Shown: positions 46,784 to 55,916 of the stretch, one piece after another
Layout: each line of letters begins with the position of its first letter
Numbering within the stretch: the first letter of the stretch is position 1
The notes under the pieces: model-generated
The model's input: the letters and a program-made list of their open reading frames with translations, nothing else
Databases searched by the model: none
Told to the model about the DNA's origin: nothing
Translations under genes and position numbers: made by a program
Assembly (NCBI RefSeq): GCF_009882915.1
Contig: NZ_WTUW01000002.1
Span: 134,693 to 198,692, forward strand
Origin: Sneathiella litorea
GTDB taxonomy: Bacteria; Pseudomonadota; Alphaproteobacteria; Sneathiellales; Sneathiellaceae
Reading direction: 5' to 3'
Length of the DNA: 64,000 bases

Positions 46784-47887
46784 ATGAAATTGGATGTAAC
46801 AATCGGGATTTCTATCCGGGAAACATTTTCTCGGACAATTCCGTCGCTTAAATCCATTCTGGCTAACACTCCGGAAAACCTGCCGATTATATTCATCTCC
46901 AGCGGATTGCCTGCCGATATCCTGAAAGAGGTTGAGAAGCTGAGCAAGCGCCACCCAATTCAGGTCATTCACGCGGATTGCTACCTGAGCCCAAATCAGG
47001 CTAGAAACTTAATCATTCAGGAAGCTAAAACCAAATATATAGCCTTTGTCGACAATGATGTGGAGGTGGACAAGAACTGGCTGGAGCCATTGGTACGTTG
47101 CGCAGAAGACGAGGGGGCTGATATTGTTTCCCCGCTCATTTTCGAACGTTTTCCGCTATGGAAATACATTCATATTGCAGGCGGCGAGGCAGAGATCAAA
47201 GAGCCTGGCAACGGTGTTCGGGTTTGCCACGAATTGCATCGGTTCTCGAAGCAGGATATCGCGAAACTTCCGGAAAATCTGGATCGTGGCCCGACGGAAC
47301 TCTTTGAGTTTCACGTCGTCCTCATAAACCGGGATTTTCTATTGAAAACTGGTATGTTGGATGAAAAACTTCTTTCCGTTTCTGAACATTGGGATGTGTG
47401 CATTCAAGCGCAAGAGATGGGCTCCAAGATCTTCTTTGAGCCTGCTTCACGGGTGAGCTACATACCACCATTCAAACCCACGGAAGAGGATATCCGTCTG
47501 TTTAACCTACGCTGGTGCGATGATTGGGTGAATGGTTCCATTCGGCGACTGGAAGAAAAACACAATCTGACTCCGGATCAAGGAAATCTGAAAGCTGTGA
47601 AGGGATTTGTCAAAGCTCACCGCTTACATAAATATGTAAGGACCCGTCAATTCCTTGCGACTATATTTGGTGCAAAGGTCGCTAGTGTTTTCATTAACAG
47701 AATTGTCATGCGCATTGATCCCGTTTTGGTAAATTATGCAATCCGAAAGGACTTGGCGAAATGGCAGGATTATACCCTAGCTCATGAAAGAAGCAGAGAT
47801 TTTACCAATCTCCCAGACGAACGTGCAACTCATACACCAACTGCGCACACAGGGCATACCACGGAGCCAGCTGGAAAGGCTCAGTGA
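46784..47887 (+). CDS. Family 2 glycosyltransferase
   Basis: GT-A fold glycosyltransferase, 367 residues. N-terminal DVTIGISIRETFSRTIPSLK, nucleotide-sugar part SPNQARNLIIQEAKTKYIAF, and the metal DxD site in VDNDVEVDKNWLEPLV; later VLINRDFLLKTGMLDEKLLS and EHWDVCIQAQEMGSKIF match GT2. AGGAATAGG precedes the ATG. The AT-rich upstream region (46518-46783) contrasts with neighbours. The last ~34 residues (Pro/Thr/His-rich) are translated from DNA that also encodes the start of the next gene, so the native C-terminus may have been extended. Confidence 0.88.
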   Translation: MKLDVTIGISIRETFSRTIPSLKSILANTPENLPIIFISSGLPADILKEVEKLSKRHPIQVIHADCYLSPNQARNLIIQEAKTKYIAFVDNDVEVDKNWLEPLVRCAEDEGADIVSPLIFERFPLWKYIHIAGGEAEIKEPGNGVRVCHELHRFSKQDIAKLPENLDRGPTELFEFHVVLINRDFLLKTGMLDEKLLSVSEHWDVCIQAQEMGSKIFFEPASRVSYIPPFKPTEEDIRLFNLRWCDDWVNGSIRRLEEKHNLTPDQGNLKAVKGFVKAHRLHKYVRTRQFLATIFGAKVASVFINRIVMRIDPVLVNYAIRKDLAKWQDYTLAHERSRDFTNLPDERATHTPTAHTGHTTEPAGKAQ

Positions 47888-48515
47888 CGCCTGCGACTTT
47901 ATGGGGGAATTGACGGCAGGCGGCTATCGGGCAACCGGGCGTCCGTTTTATAATCACCTCATTGGCGTTGCCAGCATTACCGCCATGGAAACCCACGAAA
48001 TCGATCTGATTATTGCGGCGCTGTTGCACTCAATTTATGAACTTGGCCGTTTTCCCGGATGGCTTTTGCCGCCCCGGCTCAAAGCCCGACGCGAACTTGT
48101 TGCTAATCGTATCGGTAACCTCACAGAGACCATCATCTATCGCTATCATACGGCAGATTGGCAATATTACCTCAATGCCGAAAATATTCCTTCGCTGTCC
48201 CCGGAAGAGAAAAATATTCTCTTGTTAAAGCTTGCTGACATGCTCGAAGATTTCATCGAGGAGACAGGGCCGATCGCCACTCAAAAAGACGCCCTGTGGC
48301 CGCTCTCTAAATTAGATGATCCAATTAGTCATATTATTCGTATAAGCGATGGAATTAACACAGAAAATATCACATCATATTTTAAGTATATGGCTCGTCA
48401 GCCCGCTGACAAACTGATTGAGCGGACCGCGTCCATGACGTATTTTCACGCACCCATGAGATTAATATTACCCTATCGTATCAAGGCCGCGCTGCGTCGC
48501 CTGCGGCGGCCATAG
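47784..48515 (+). CDS. HD-like metal-dependent-hydrolase-fold protein (DUF6817-like)
   Basis: 243 residues. The core resembles HD-domain proteins: PFYNHLIGVASITAMETHEI, IIAALLHSIYELGRFP, where the usual HD doublet is HS, and LLLKLADMLEDFIEE supplying a late Asp. NVQLIHQLRTQGIPRSQLER near the N-terminus also fits related sequences, which supports a start at 47784 even though this overlaps the glycosyltransferase by 104 nt in another frame. With an altered HD pair, catalysis is uncertain. Probably co-expressed with the glycosyltransferase. Confidence 0.7.
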   Translation: MKEAEILPISQTNVQLIHQLRTQGIPRSQLERLSDACDFMGELTAGGYRATGRPFYNHLIGVASITAMETHEIDLIIAALLHSIYELGRFPGWLLPPRLKARRELVANRIGNLTETIIYRYHTADWQYYLNAENIPSLSPEEKNILLLKLADMLEDFIEETGPIATQKDALWPLSKLDDPISHIIRISDGINTENITSYFKYMARQPADKLIERTASMTYFHAPMRLILPYRIKAALRRLRRP

Positions 48516-48529
48516 GGTCCTGCAAAAGA

Positions 48530-49627
48530 TTATTTTTCCGGGCGGGAAAATAGATTTTGCGTCCGGTTAGCAAAAGCGACAAGGGACAGCATGACCGGCA
48601 CTTCGACCAGAACCCCAACAACGGTCGCCAAGGCGGCACCTGAATTCAAGCCAAACAAGCTGATAGCGACCGCCACAGCGAGCTCGAAAAAATTTGACGT
48701 TCCGATCAGCGCGCAAGGGGCCGCGACATTAAACGGCACACGCCAAGCCCAGGCGGCACCATAGGCGAAGGCAAAAATACCGTAGGACTGAATGATCAGC
48801 GGCACAGCGATGAGCCCGATCAGCAAGGGTCGCTCCAATATGACCTGCCCCTGAAAACCAAAAAGGAGTACGACTGTCGCCAGCAGACCCAAGACCGAGA
48901 AGGGTTTTACTTTTGCAGTAAAACTCTCGATGCGTTGTTCGGCATTCGGCGCCTGATCTGAATTCGTCAAAAAATGACGTGTTATGGCACCTGCGAGAAG
49001 GGGGCAGACCACATATAAACCGACGGAGAGAACTAGGGTTTGCCAAGGAACGACAATATCCGTGATGCCAAGCAAGAAGGCAACAATAGGGGCAAAGGCA
49101 AAAATCATAATCACGTCATTGACGGATACCTGCACCAGAGTATAGGTGGCATCGCCCTTCGTCAGTTGGGACCAGACAAAGACCATTGCCGTACAAGGCG
49201 CCGCGCCAAGCAGGATCAACCCGGCAATATAGCTTTGCGCATCCTTTGGAGCGATCAGGTCGGCGAAGACATACTCAAAGAACAGCACCCCAAGCGCGGC
49301 CATGGTAAAGGGTTTGATAAGCCAATTCACAACAATTGTCAGGATTAAACCCTTCGGGCGATCCCCAATATGTTTAAGACTTGCAAAATCTACCCCGACC
49401 ATCATCGGATAAACCATCGCCCAGATCAGGATCGCGACGATAAAGTTTACAGAGGCATACTCAATTGCCGCGATGCCTTCAAACAGGCTCGGGAACAGGT
49501 TTCCCAGCGTTACGCCAGTAATAATACAGAGAGCTACCCAAACGGAGAGCCACTTTTCAAAAAAGCCAATCCCAGCCATGGCAGGCCTGGCTTGGTCAAG
49601 CGGGCCTTTCAATCTTTCTTCAGTCAC
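48530..49627 (-). CDS. acr3: Arsenite efflux permease, ACR3 family
   Basis: Ten-helix inner-membrane carrier (365 residues) exporting As(OH)3 and possibly antimonite. The key Cys lies in [20 protein letters not shown] on TM4, followed by [19 protein letters not shown]; the later [20 protein letters not shown] carries the conserved Glu. Last gene of arsR-arsC-acr3, 38 nt downstream of arsC. Also called arsB in some annotations, though it is unrelated to the E. coli ArsB family. Confidence 0.94.
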   Translation of the reverse strand: MTEERLKGPLDQARPAMAGIGFFEKWLSVWVALCIITGVTLGNLFPSLFEGIAAIEYASVNFIVAILIWAMVYPMMVGVDFASLKHIGDRPKGLILTIVVNWLIKPFTMAALGVLFFEYVFADLIAPKDAQSYIAGLILLGAAPCTAMVFVWSQLTKGDATYTLVQVSVNDVIMIFAFAPIVAFLLGITDIVVPWQTLVLSVGLYVVCPLLAGAITRHFLTNSDQAPNAEQRIESFTAKVKPFSVLGLLATVVLLFGFQGQVILERPLLIGLIAVPLIIQSYGIFAFAYGAAWAWRVPFNVAAPCALIGTSNFFELAVAVAISLFGLNSGAALATVVGVLVEVPVMLSLVAFANRTQNLFSRPEK

Positions 49628-49665
49628 AAATAATTTCCCTGAAATTAATAGGTTGCATGTACTAT

Positions 49666-50178
49666 TTAAGAATTTACTGTATCGCGCTGCGATCCGATAT
49701 TATCGAGATAATTTTGCAGGCTCATTCTATCGAGGCTCGCAATTGGCAGACTGGTAAATAGGGAAATTCTCGTACTTAACATTCTATAGGTATCCATCAT
49801 GGCAAGATTAATCTCTGCTTCTGTCCCTCTTGCCTTTGATGGATCAGGGACACCCCAATGGGCCGTCATGGGTTGACCCGGCCAGATCGGGCAAACCTCT
49901 CCTGCGGCATTGTCACAAACGGTAAAAACAAAATCCATTTTGGGCGCGTCCGTGCCGCTGAATTCGTCCCAGGATTTGGACCGAGCCAAACTCGTATCAA
50001 AATTAAGTTTTTTCAGTAATTCTATTGCGCGGGGATTAACTTTCCCTGATGGAAAGGAGCCAGCCGAATAAGCCTTGAAATTTTCCTGGCCGACATTATT
50101 CATCACGGTTTCCGCAATGATCGATCGGGTGGAATTTTCAGTGCATAAAAACAGGACGTTGTAGATCGCTTTGGTCAT
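49666..50178 (-). CDS. arsC: Arsenate reductase, low-molecular-weight phosphatase type
   Basis: Reduces arsenate to arsenite for export by Acr3; 170 residues. The P-loop CX5R is LCTENSTRS (Cys12, Arg18). The redox relay cysteines are in [19 protein letters not shown] (Cys88, Cys96), and the catalytic Asp follows in [12 protein letters not shown]. This corresponds to the thioredoxin- or mycothiol/glutathione-independent LMW-PTP class. Lies between arsR (15 nt) and acr3. Confidence 0.93.
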   Translation of the reverse strand: MTKAIYNVLFLCTENSTRSIIAETVMNNVGQENFKAYSAGSFPSGKVNPRAIELLKKLNFDTSLARSKSWDEFSGTDAPKMDFVFTVCDNAAGEVCPIWPGQPMTAHWGVPDPSKARGTEAEINLAMMDTYRMLSTRISLFTSLPIASLDRMSLQNYLDNIGSQRDTVNS

Positions 50179-50193
50179 TATATCTACTCTGTT

Positions 50194-50523
50194 TCAAGAA
50201 CAATTGATTTCATCAAAGACACCTTCGCAAATCTCTGGGCGACCGTTACAGCAGTCGTCCATCAGGAAGGCAAGCAGCCCGCGCATCGCATCAAAATCTG
50301 CGAAATAGCGAACCGTTCTTCCCTGACGTTCATTCCGGATCAACCCCGCATTCACCAAGATAGAAAGATTAGTCGACATTGTGTTCTGCCGAACATTCAG
50401 TTTTTCGCCGATCTCCCCGGCTGGCATTCCCTCAAAACCGGCCTTGACCAGCAGACGAAATACATCAAGGCGTGTTTTTTGGCTCAGGGCGGCGAGGGCG
50501 CGTAATGTTTTATTTTCATCCAT
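50194..50523 (-). CDS. arsR: Arsenite-responsive ArsR/SmtB repressor, C-terminal-cysteine type
   Basis: Winged-helix repressor of 109 residues (LAALSQKTRLDVFRLLVKAG; recognition part LNVRQNTMSTNLSILVNAGL; wing ERQGRTVRYFADF). The classical ELCVCDL metal site in helix alpha3 is absent. Instead there is a C-terminal cluster DDCCNGRPEIC with Cys91, Cys92 and Cys99 plus Cys108, resembling the Acidithiobacillus-type As(III) site (Cys95/96/102). It heads the ars operon and presumably represses it until arsenite binds. Confidence 0.93.
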   Translation of the reverse strand: MDENKTLRALAALSQKTRLDVFRLLVKAGFEGMPAGEIGEKLNVRQNTMSTNLSILVNAGLIRNERQGRTVRYFADFDAMRGLLAFLMDDCCNGRPEICEGVFDEINCS

Positions 50524-50743
50524 ATATCTTGAATACTAGATGTGTTTAGCGTTGGCAAGAGAAATTAATCCACTCAACAACTATCGCCATCAGATGACAG
50601 ATCCCCTCTGTGTAGATCTTACGCAAACGCCCCTTTATCAGCACCCCTCAGTTAAGAGGTTTTCATTGCCTGAATATTTGATTTTCATAAAGCAACTATA
50701 TATTGAATTGTATGTGTCAACTTTTTGCAATGGAGGGCAGAGC

Positions 50744-51421
50744 ATGGCAGATGATGAAAGTATAAAGTTGGGTTTTGCTTCGCCCCCTTGCTACGCGCAT
50801 GAACTGGAACTCTATGACAATGGATATATGGGCATCGACCCGCAGGCTGCCCTTGATGTTGCGCGCTGGCGAAAAGCCAAACGCAATGAGCTGATTTCTG
50901 CCCGGCTGACTCTTTCGGTAAAAGAACGCCGGGCACTCGCTGATGACATCGCGCAGGAGCTGGACCGGATTATCACGCCGACGAAGGGCACAATTATCAG
51001 CATGTACTGGCCAATGAAGGGCGAACTCGACCTTCGCAGATGGATGAAGGAAAAGGTGGCGGCTGGAAGCCGCATTGCCCTTCCAGTTGTGACGGTAAAG
51101 GCGCAGCCGATGATTTTCCGCGAATGGAAGCCCGGGATCGATATGGAACCAGGTATCTGGCAAATTCCCGTTCCCGCCAATACAGACGAAGTGACGCCGG
51201 ATGTCGTAATTGCCCCGCTGGTGGGATATGATGCGGAATGTTTTCGACTAGGATACGGCGGCGGATATTTCGACCGGACACTGGCAACACTCAATCCACG
51301 CCCTCAAGTTATTGGGATCGGCTATGAAAATAGCCATTTATCAACAATTTTTCCGCAACCTCATGACATTCCTATGGACCTGATCATAACAGGAAAGGGC
51401 GAGATCATTAGCCGAGAGTAA
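50744..51421 (+). CDS. 5-formyltetrahydrofolate cyclo-ligase
   Basis: Converts 5-formyl-THF to 5,10-methenyl-THF with ATP; 225 residues. The core starts WRKAKRNELISARLTL; FREWKPGIDMEPGIWQIPVP, VVIAPLVGYDAECFRLGYGG and GGGYFDRTLATL form the ATP/folate site. An N-terminal extension of about 40 residues (SPPCYAHELELYDNGYMGID) precedes the usual start. GGAGGG upstream of ATG 50744 fixes the start; an open frame further upstream is not supported. Divergent from the ars operon. I looked for a 6S RNA, often near this gene in other bacteria, and saw none convincing. Confidence 0.92.
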   Translation: MADDESIKLGFASPPCYAHELELYDNGYMGIDPQAALDVARWRKAKRNELISARLTLSVKERRALADDIAQELDRIITPTKGTIISMYWPMKGELDLRRWMKEKVAAGSRIALPVVTVKAQPMIFREWKPGIDMEPGIWQIPVPANTDEVTPDVVIAPLVGYDAECFRLGYGGGYFDRTLATLNPRPQVIGIGYENSHLSTIFPQPHDIPMDLIITGKGEIISRE

Positions 51422-51471
51422 TACAACGCTTTTACGATGAATTGATTTGAAAATTCCGGAAACTGCAGCTT

Positions 51472-51509
51472 AAAAAAAGCCGGAAGAGAAATACATCCCC
51501 TTCCGGTCG
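51472..51509 (-). terminator. Intrinsic terminator downstream of the M24 gene
   Basis: On the minus strand CCGGAAG...CTTCCGG is followed by C and seven T. It ends the ABC/M24 operon about 115 nt after the M24 stop codon. Confidence 0.75.
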
Positions 51510-51624
51510 AGTATGGCGACAACTACGGGCAACAATGAGAAAACCCCATGCTTATCGCCGAAGCAAGCAGGCTGGGAGACAACCCCTTGCAAGAAAATAG
51601 ATCCGCAAAAATTGCTGAGCCGTT

Positions 51625-52815
51625 TTAGTTGATCGTCTGGCTATTCAGGTCTTTTGGTGCGTTCGTGAGAACTCTCGGGCCGTTTTCACTGATGACAACA
51701 GAATCATCAAAACGGAAGCCCCCGACTCCGGGAAGATATATACCTGGCTCCGCAGAGTAGACTTCATTGACCATTAAGGGGCGATTGTTAAAGGCCATAT
51801 CTTCCGGGAACTCATGGCCAATCAGCCCCATACCGTGTCCGGTCCGGTGCATGATATTTTCTGCGAAGCCATGTTCAGTGAAGATCCTGCGTGGTTCCTC
51901 ATCAACCGAACTCACAGGATTTCCAGCAACTAATTGATCAATTGCCGCCTGATTGGCAAGTCTGGCAGCCTCAAACGCACGCTTTTGCAAATCGCTTGGT
52001 TGGCCACAGAAATAAGTTCGCTCATTTTCTATGGTGACACCGTTAAGGCGCGGAATAAGGATATTGACGATGCCGTCTCCTTTGGCTATCCGGGCACCGG
52101 CCTGACCCGTATCCCCGTGCGGGGAGGAAGAGGAGGGACCACTTAAAGTGAAGAAACGCAGCTCGAAGTTTTCGCCGGGAAAGCGGTTGGCGGCCTCTTC
52201 AAAGGTTTTTGTCGCAATCGAGTAATCAAGTTCATGGACCAAACGCCCCGGCCGGATCCCCTCGCGATAGTGATCCTGCATCCAGTCGCTTAATTCACCC
52301 ATATCCTGCATAATCTGAATTTCCTCATCATGTTTTATCCAACGCAATGAACGAAACTCAGGCGCGAGTGTTTTAACGTGAAGGCCCGGATGTGATTCCT
52401 GAACCTTTGTAAGCCAGCCCGCGCCCGTATCAATACCGACAGTGCCCGAAGACAGACCGAGTTCACCGATCTTGTCGGTCAGCTGTTCCAGAAAATTCTT
52501 TGCATTCCTCCTGTCCGCCTGCCCTAGGGGAAACTCGCAATAATAATTAACATCCGCCGTCCACAGGCTGCCCCGATCCCTGGCAAATCCGATATGATGA
52601 GTGGAGAGAGCGTTAAGGATAGCAACGGGTTCGCCCTCGCGGGGGATGATAAGTGCGATTGGTCGTTCCCATGTCAGGACATCGACATGGAAATTCGAGA
52701 AAAACTGGAAGAAATCTGCCCCAAGAATAACAACACCTGCAAGGCCGTTATCATCCATCATCCTGTCCAGTTTCGCGCGCCGGTAATCATATACGGCCGG
52801 GGATAAAAAACTCAT
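51625..52815 (-). CDS. M24-family (pita-bread) hydrolase with altered metal ligands
   Basis: 396 residues with creatinase/prolidase architecture: an N-terminal creatinase-like domain (LDRMMDDNGLAGVVILGADF; RSLRWIKHDEEIQIMQ) and a C-terminal pita-bread domain. Of the five canonical dinuclear-metal ligands (D-D-H-E-E), the first Asp is Asn or Ile (DGIVNILIPRLNG), the second is Glu (IENERTYF), His is kept (HRTGHGMGL), the first Glu is kept (YSAEPGIYLPG) and the last Glu is Asp (GFRFDDSVVIS). Creatinase itself is metal-free, so a non-peptidase hydrolase is plausible. Last gene of the ABC operon, so likely processes the imported compound. Confidence 0.82.
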   Translation of the reverse strand: MSFLSPAVYDYRRAKLDRMMDDNGLAGVVILGADFFQFFSNFHVDVLTWERPIALIIPREGEPVAILNALSTHHIGFARDRGSLWTADVNYYCEFPLGQADRRNAKNFLEQLTDKIGELGLSSGTVGIDTGAGWLTKVQESHPGLHVKTLAPEFRSLRWIKHDEEIQIMQDMGELSDWMQDHYREGIRPGRLVHELDYSIATKTFEEAANRFPGENFELRFFTLSGPSSSSPHGDTGQAGARIAKGDGIVNILIPRLNGVTIENERTYFCGQPSDLQKRAFEAARLANQAAIDQLVAGNPVSSVDEEPRRIFTEHGFAENIMHRTGHGMGLIGHEFPEDMAFNNRPLMVNEVYSAEPGIYLPGVGGFRFDDSVVISENGPRVLTNAPKDLNSQTIN

Positions 52816-52865
52816 CTTCTTACCTTTCTTCTTTCATGTCGCGTTCGTCCGCGAAGTTGCGAGGA

Positions 52866-53732
52866 TTAAGCCGCGAGCGCCTTGAGGCGCCGACGGAAAT
52901 ACAAGCTGGAAATTAAAGTTGCGAGAATGGTTGCAACTGTCAGGATAAAGGCGAGCGCCGCCCCAAAAGGCCAGTTGGAGGTCGCCGCGATCTGGTCATA
53001 GAGTGCGGGCGCCATCATCGCGAAGCTCGGTCCGCCTAAAAGAACCGGTGTGGAATATGCATTCATGCAAAGAATGAAGACAAGAATGCAACCTGTTGCA
53101 ATACCTGGTAATGAGAGTGGAAGAATAATTCTCCGAAATGCGGTAAATGACGAGGCGCCAAGATTTTTTGCCGCCTCTGTCAGGGAAAAATCAATACTCT
53201 CCAAAACACCTTGCAAGGTCAGGATCATGAAGGGGAGGATGACACAGAGGATGCCAACGAACACGGAAAATGTCGTGTACATCATATTGATCGGCTCATC
53301 GATGACCCCGAGATACATCAAGGAGACATTAATGAACCCTTTGGCGCCAAACAGGGTCATCCAACCCGCAGCCCGCACGACATTCCCCACCAGCAGAGGA
53401 AAAATCGTCAGAATAATAAACAGGCTTTTGAACCGCGAAGTCGTCGTTGCAAGAAAAAGCGCGACCGGATATCCGAGCAATAAACTGGCTAGGGTGCATT
53501 CTAGCGACATAGTCAATGTTGTAACCATTACTTTTTGAAAATAGGGCTCGCTGAAAAATCGGCCGTAATTTTCAAGAGTAAAGGCCTCGATCATCAATTG
53601 TGTCGGGTCATAGACATTAAAACTGTACCTGAGCAGAATTAAAGTTGGAATGACCAGGGCGACAAGGATGATAACCGTTGCCGGCATCAGCATTGTTGAC
53701 GCAGTCAGGGTCAGGCTATTTGAGTTAGACAT
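52866..53732 (-). CDS. ABC transporter permease, PotB type
   Basis: Inner-membrane subunit of a spermidine/putrescine-family importer, 288 residues, six TM helices (first: TASTMLMPATVIILVALVIP). The EAA loop that contacts the ATPase is LTEAAKNLGASSFTAFRRII followed by LPLSLPGI. Forms the heteromeric channel with the permease at 55917-56717. Located 16 nt after the binding-protein stop. Confidence 0.9.
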   Translation of the reverse strand: MSNSNSLTLTASTMLMPATVIILVALVIPTLILLRYSFNVYDPTQLMIEAFTLENYGRFFSEPYFQKVMVTTLTMSLECTLASLLLGYPVALFLATTTSRFKSLFIILTIFPLLVGNVVRAAGWMTLFGAKGFINVSLMYLGVIDEPINMMYTTFSVFVGILCVILPFMILTLQGVLESIDFSLTEAAKNLGASSFTAFRRIILPLSLPGIATGCILVFILCMNAYSTPVLLGGPSFAMMAPALYDQIAATSNWPFGAALAFILTVATILATLISSLYFRRRLKALAA

Positions 53733-53748
53733 CTGATCGCGCTTCTAT

Positions 53749-54798
53749 TTAGGCTGCTTTAAAAGTCTGGTTCCACCACTCAAGCATTCTGGGACCTTGC
53801 TCAGCGTTGTAGCCATAATTCGTCTTGAAGAAATTCTCCCGATCACTGTCATTGAAGCCAATCGTCTCCAATAACTCCTTCGGCAGGTCCGCGCCCTTGA
53901 CTGTGGGGATGTAACCCATTTTCTCGGCAAACCCAGCCTGCGCCTTCGGATCGAGCATGGCGTTTAAAAAGACAGCCGCAGCCTCCGGATTAGAGGCATT
54001 GCGCGTCATAGCTGCCTCAAAGATTACAGGCATGGCGCCTTCAGACGGAACGGCGAACGCAAGCGGCAACCCGAGCTTTTTCCACTGGTAGGCCCGTGCG
54101 CGCCACATCAGCGTGACGCCGATTTCACCGCTCTTGAATGCGTTGGCAACGGATTCGTTTGAAGGAAGTATTTGCGCGCCGGCATTCTTCAACTCAAGGA
54201 GGGGTTCATAGCCTGGGTCAAAATTTTCATTCGACCCGCCATGGGCGAGGGCGGATGCGATAATGGCCTGCACATACAATGCATTGGCAAGGCCGATTTT
54301 TCCTTCATATTCCTTGTTCCAAAGATCCTTATAGGATTTCGGTTCCGTCACCATATCCTTGTTATAGACAATCACGAGAGCGCTATAGATATGCGGAATG
54401 GAATATCCGGTTTCAAACTGCGGAAAAACATTGACCACCGCAGGAACTTCCTTGGGCGTTAGTTGCGCAAGATACCCATTTTGGTTCATCAGATTCATGT
54501 CAGCATTGCCAAAGCTGACAATATCCAGTGAATTTCTTGGACGGTTTGCCTGGGCAATAACTTTCGTCTTGCGGGCGCTGGTACTGCCGGTGTCAAAAAC
54601 TACACCCACACCATCAGCGGCCATGGAAATCGGCTGAACGATATCACCTAAAAGCCGTGAATAGTCACCGCCCCAGGTTGCCATCACAGATTCCTTGCCG
54701 GCGGCCCAAGCAGGTAAAGCAGGTGAAAATGCAGCTCCTGCGGATAACGCGGCGGCGCCTTTTACAAAGTTACGTCTTCCTATGTCAAACTTGGTCAT
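53749..54798 (-). CDS. ABC transporter substrate-binding protein, polyamine-like, Tat-exported
   Basis: Periplasmic binding protein of 349 residues, family 1 (PotD/PotF-like). A twin-arginine signal GRRNFVKGAAALSAGAAFS (RRxFxK) indicates folded export. The mature part has SVMATWGGDYSRLLGDIVQP, LDIVSFGNADMNLMNQNGYL, ALVIVYNKDMVTEPKSYKDL and ESVANAFKSGEIGVTLMWRA. The ligand is probably a small amine or amino-acid derivative, inferred from family. AGGAGG 7 nt before ATG 54798. Confidence 0.9.
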   Translation of the reverse strand: MTKFDIGRRNFVKGAAALSAGAAFSPALPAWAAGKESVMATWGGDYSRLLGDIVQPISMAADGVGVVFDTGSTSARKTKVIAQANRPRNSLDIVSFGNADMNLMNQNGYLAQLTPKEVPAVVNVFPQFETGYSIPHIYSALVIVYNKDMVTEPKSYKDLWNKEYEGKIGLANALYVQAIIASALAHGGSNENFDPGYEPLLELKNAGAQILPSNESVANAFKSGEIGVTLMWRARAYQWKKLGLPLAFAVPSEGAMPVIFEAAMTRNASNPEAAAVFLNAMLDPKAQAGFAEKMGYIPTVKGADLPKELLETIGFNDSDRENFFKTNYGYNAEQGPRMLEWWNQTFKAA

Positions 54799-54842
54799 GT
54801 TTTTTCCTCCTGTAAAATTTTGGTAGTTTGTATTCATCAGCT

Positions 54843-55916
54843 TCAAACCTCTCCCTGGTCGATGATGAGATGTGCGGAATTGGTCGCCCAACCGGCAATG
54901 ACCGATGATCCTATATCTGCCTTGAAGATATTTTCCGGTCGGTTCTGCATCTGGACGGTAATCAGATCGTCCTCAGTCAATCGGACCTCAACTTCCGTAA
55001 GGGAACCGAGATAAGTGATCCGCTCGACCTTTCCTTCAAAGCTATTCGTAAATGACGAGGCATCAGGCCCTAGGCGAATGCTTTCGGGTCGAACGCTTAA
55101 CAGGGACGCGTCACCAAGCGCAGCATCTGTGCCGGGACATTTCAGTTTCAGGCCACTCTGGGTATCGAAGCCGTCCTTCTGACTGTGCCACCCATTAAAG
55201 AAATTTGATTTACCAAGAAAGTTGGCGACAAAGCGAGAATTGGGGCGGTTATAAACATCGCTGCCGCTTCCCGTCTGGATAATCCGGCCTGCCTTCATTA
55301 CAACCAGCCGGTCGGCGAGCATGAGCGCCTCCTTCTGGTCATGGGTAACGAAGACAGAAGTCAACCCAAGCCGCTGCTGCAATGCCCGGATTTCGTTACC
55401 TACACTTTGCCGAAGAACAGCATCAAGGTTTGAAAGAGGTTCATCGAGCAGAAACACATCCGGACGAATAACGAGTGCGCGAGCAATGGCGACCCGTTGG
55501 CGCTGTCCGCCCGACATCTGCTTCGGATAACGGTCTTCAAATCCATCGAGATGAACAAGAGAAAGAGCTTCTTTGACGAGCCTATGCCGCTCCGCCTTTG
55601 CGATTTTACGCATTTCTAGGCCGAACCCGACATTTTCACCAACCGTCATATGCGGGAAGAGGGCATAGCTCTGAAATATCATGCCGGTATTACGATGGTT
55701 CGGCGGCACATTCGTCACATCCCGATCGCCGATACGGATGGTACCCTTGGTCGCGCTGATAAATCCGGCAATCATGCGTAGCAATGTGGTTTTCCCGCAA
55801 CCACTTGGCCCCAGCAAGGCTATCAATTCCGGTCCTTCAACGGTTAGTGATAGATTGTCGATCGCCTTAACCGATCCAAAATGCTTGCTTACATTCTCTA
55901 TTTGGAGTGTGGCCAT
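54843..55916 (-). CDS. ABC transporter ATPase, PotA type
   Basis: Energising subunit of the polyamine-type importer, 357 residues. Walker A LLGPSGCGKTTLLRMIAGF, signature MSGGQRQRVAIARAL, Walker B DVFLLDEPLSNLD, and H-loop VFVTHDQKEALML. The C-terminal TOBE domain (about 240-357; LLSVRPESIRLGPD) is present. Its ATG directly abuts the stop of the upstream permease gene, indicating translational coupling. Confidence 0.95.
   Translation of the reverse strand: MATLQIENVSKHFGSVKAIDNLSLTVEGPELIALLGPSGCGKTTLLRMIAGFISATKGTIRIGDRDVTNVPPNHRNTGMIFQSYALFPHMTVGENVGFGLEMRKIAKAERHRLVKEALSLVHLDGFEDRYPKQMSGGQRQRVAIARALVIRPDVFLLDEPLSNLDAVLRQSVGNEIRALQQRLGLTSVFVTHDQKEALMLADRLVVMKAGRIIQTGSGSDVYNRPNSRFVANFLGKSNFFNGWHSQKDGFDTQSGLKLKCPGTDAALGDASLLSVRPESIRLGPDASSFTNSFEGKVERITYLGSLTEVEVRLTEDDLITVQMQNRPENIFKADIGSSVIAGWATNSAHLIIDQGEV

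Noticed and set aside
50524-50743. Possible 6S RNA upstream of the 5-formyltetrahydrofolate cyclo-ligase gene
   Set aside because: This is a common location for ssrS, but I could not find a long rod-like hairpin with a central bubble in the 220-bp gap.
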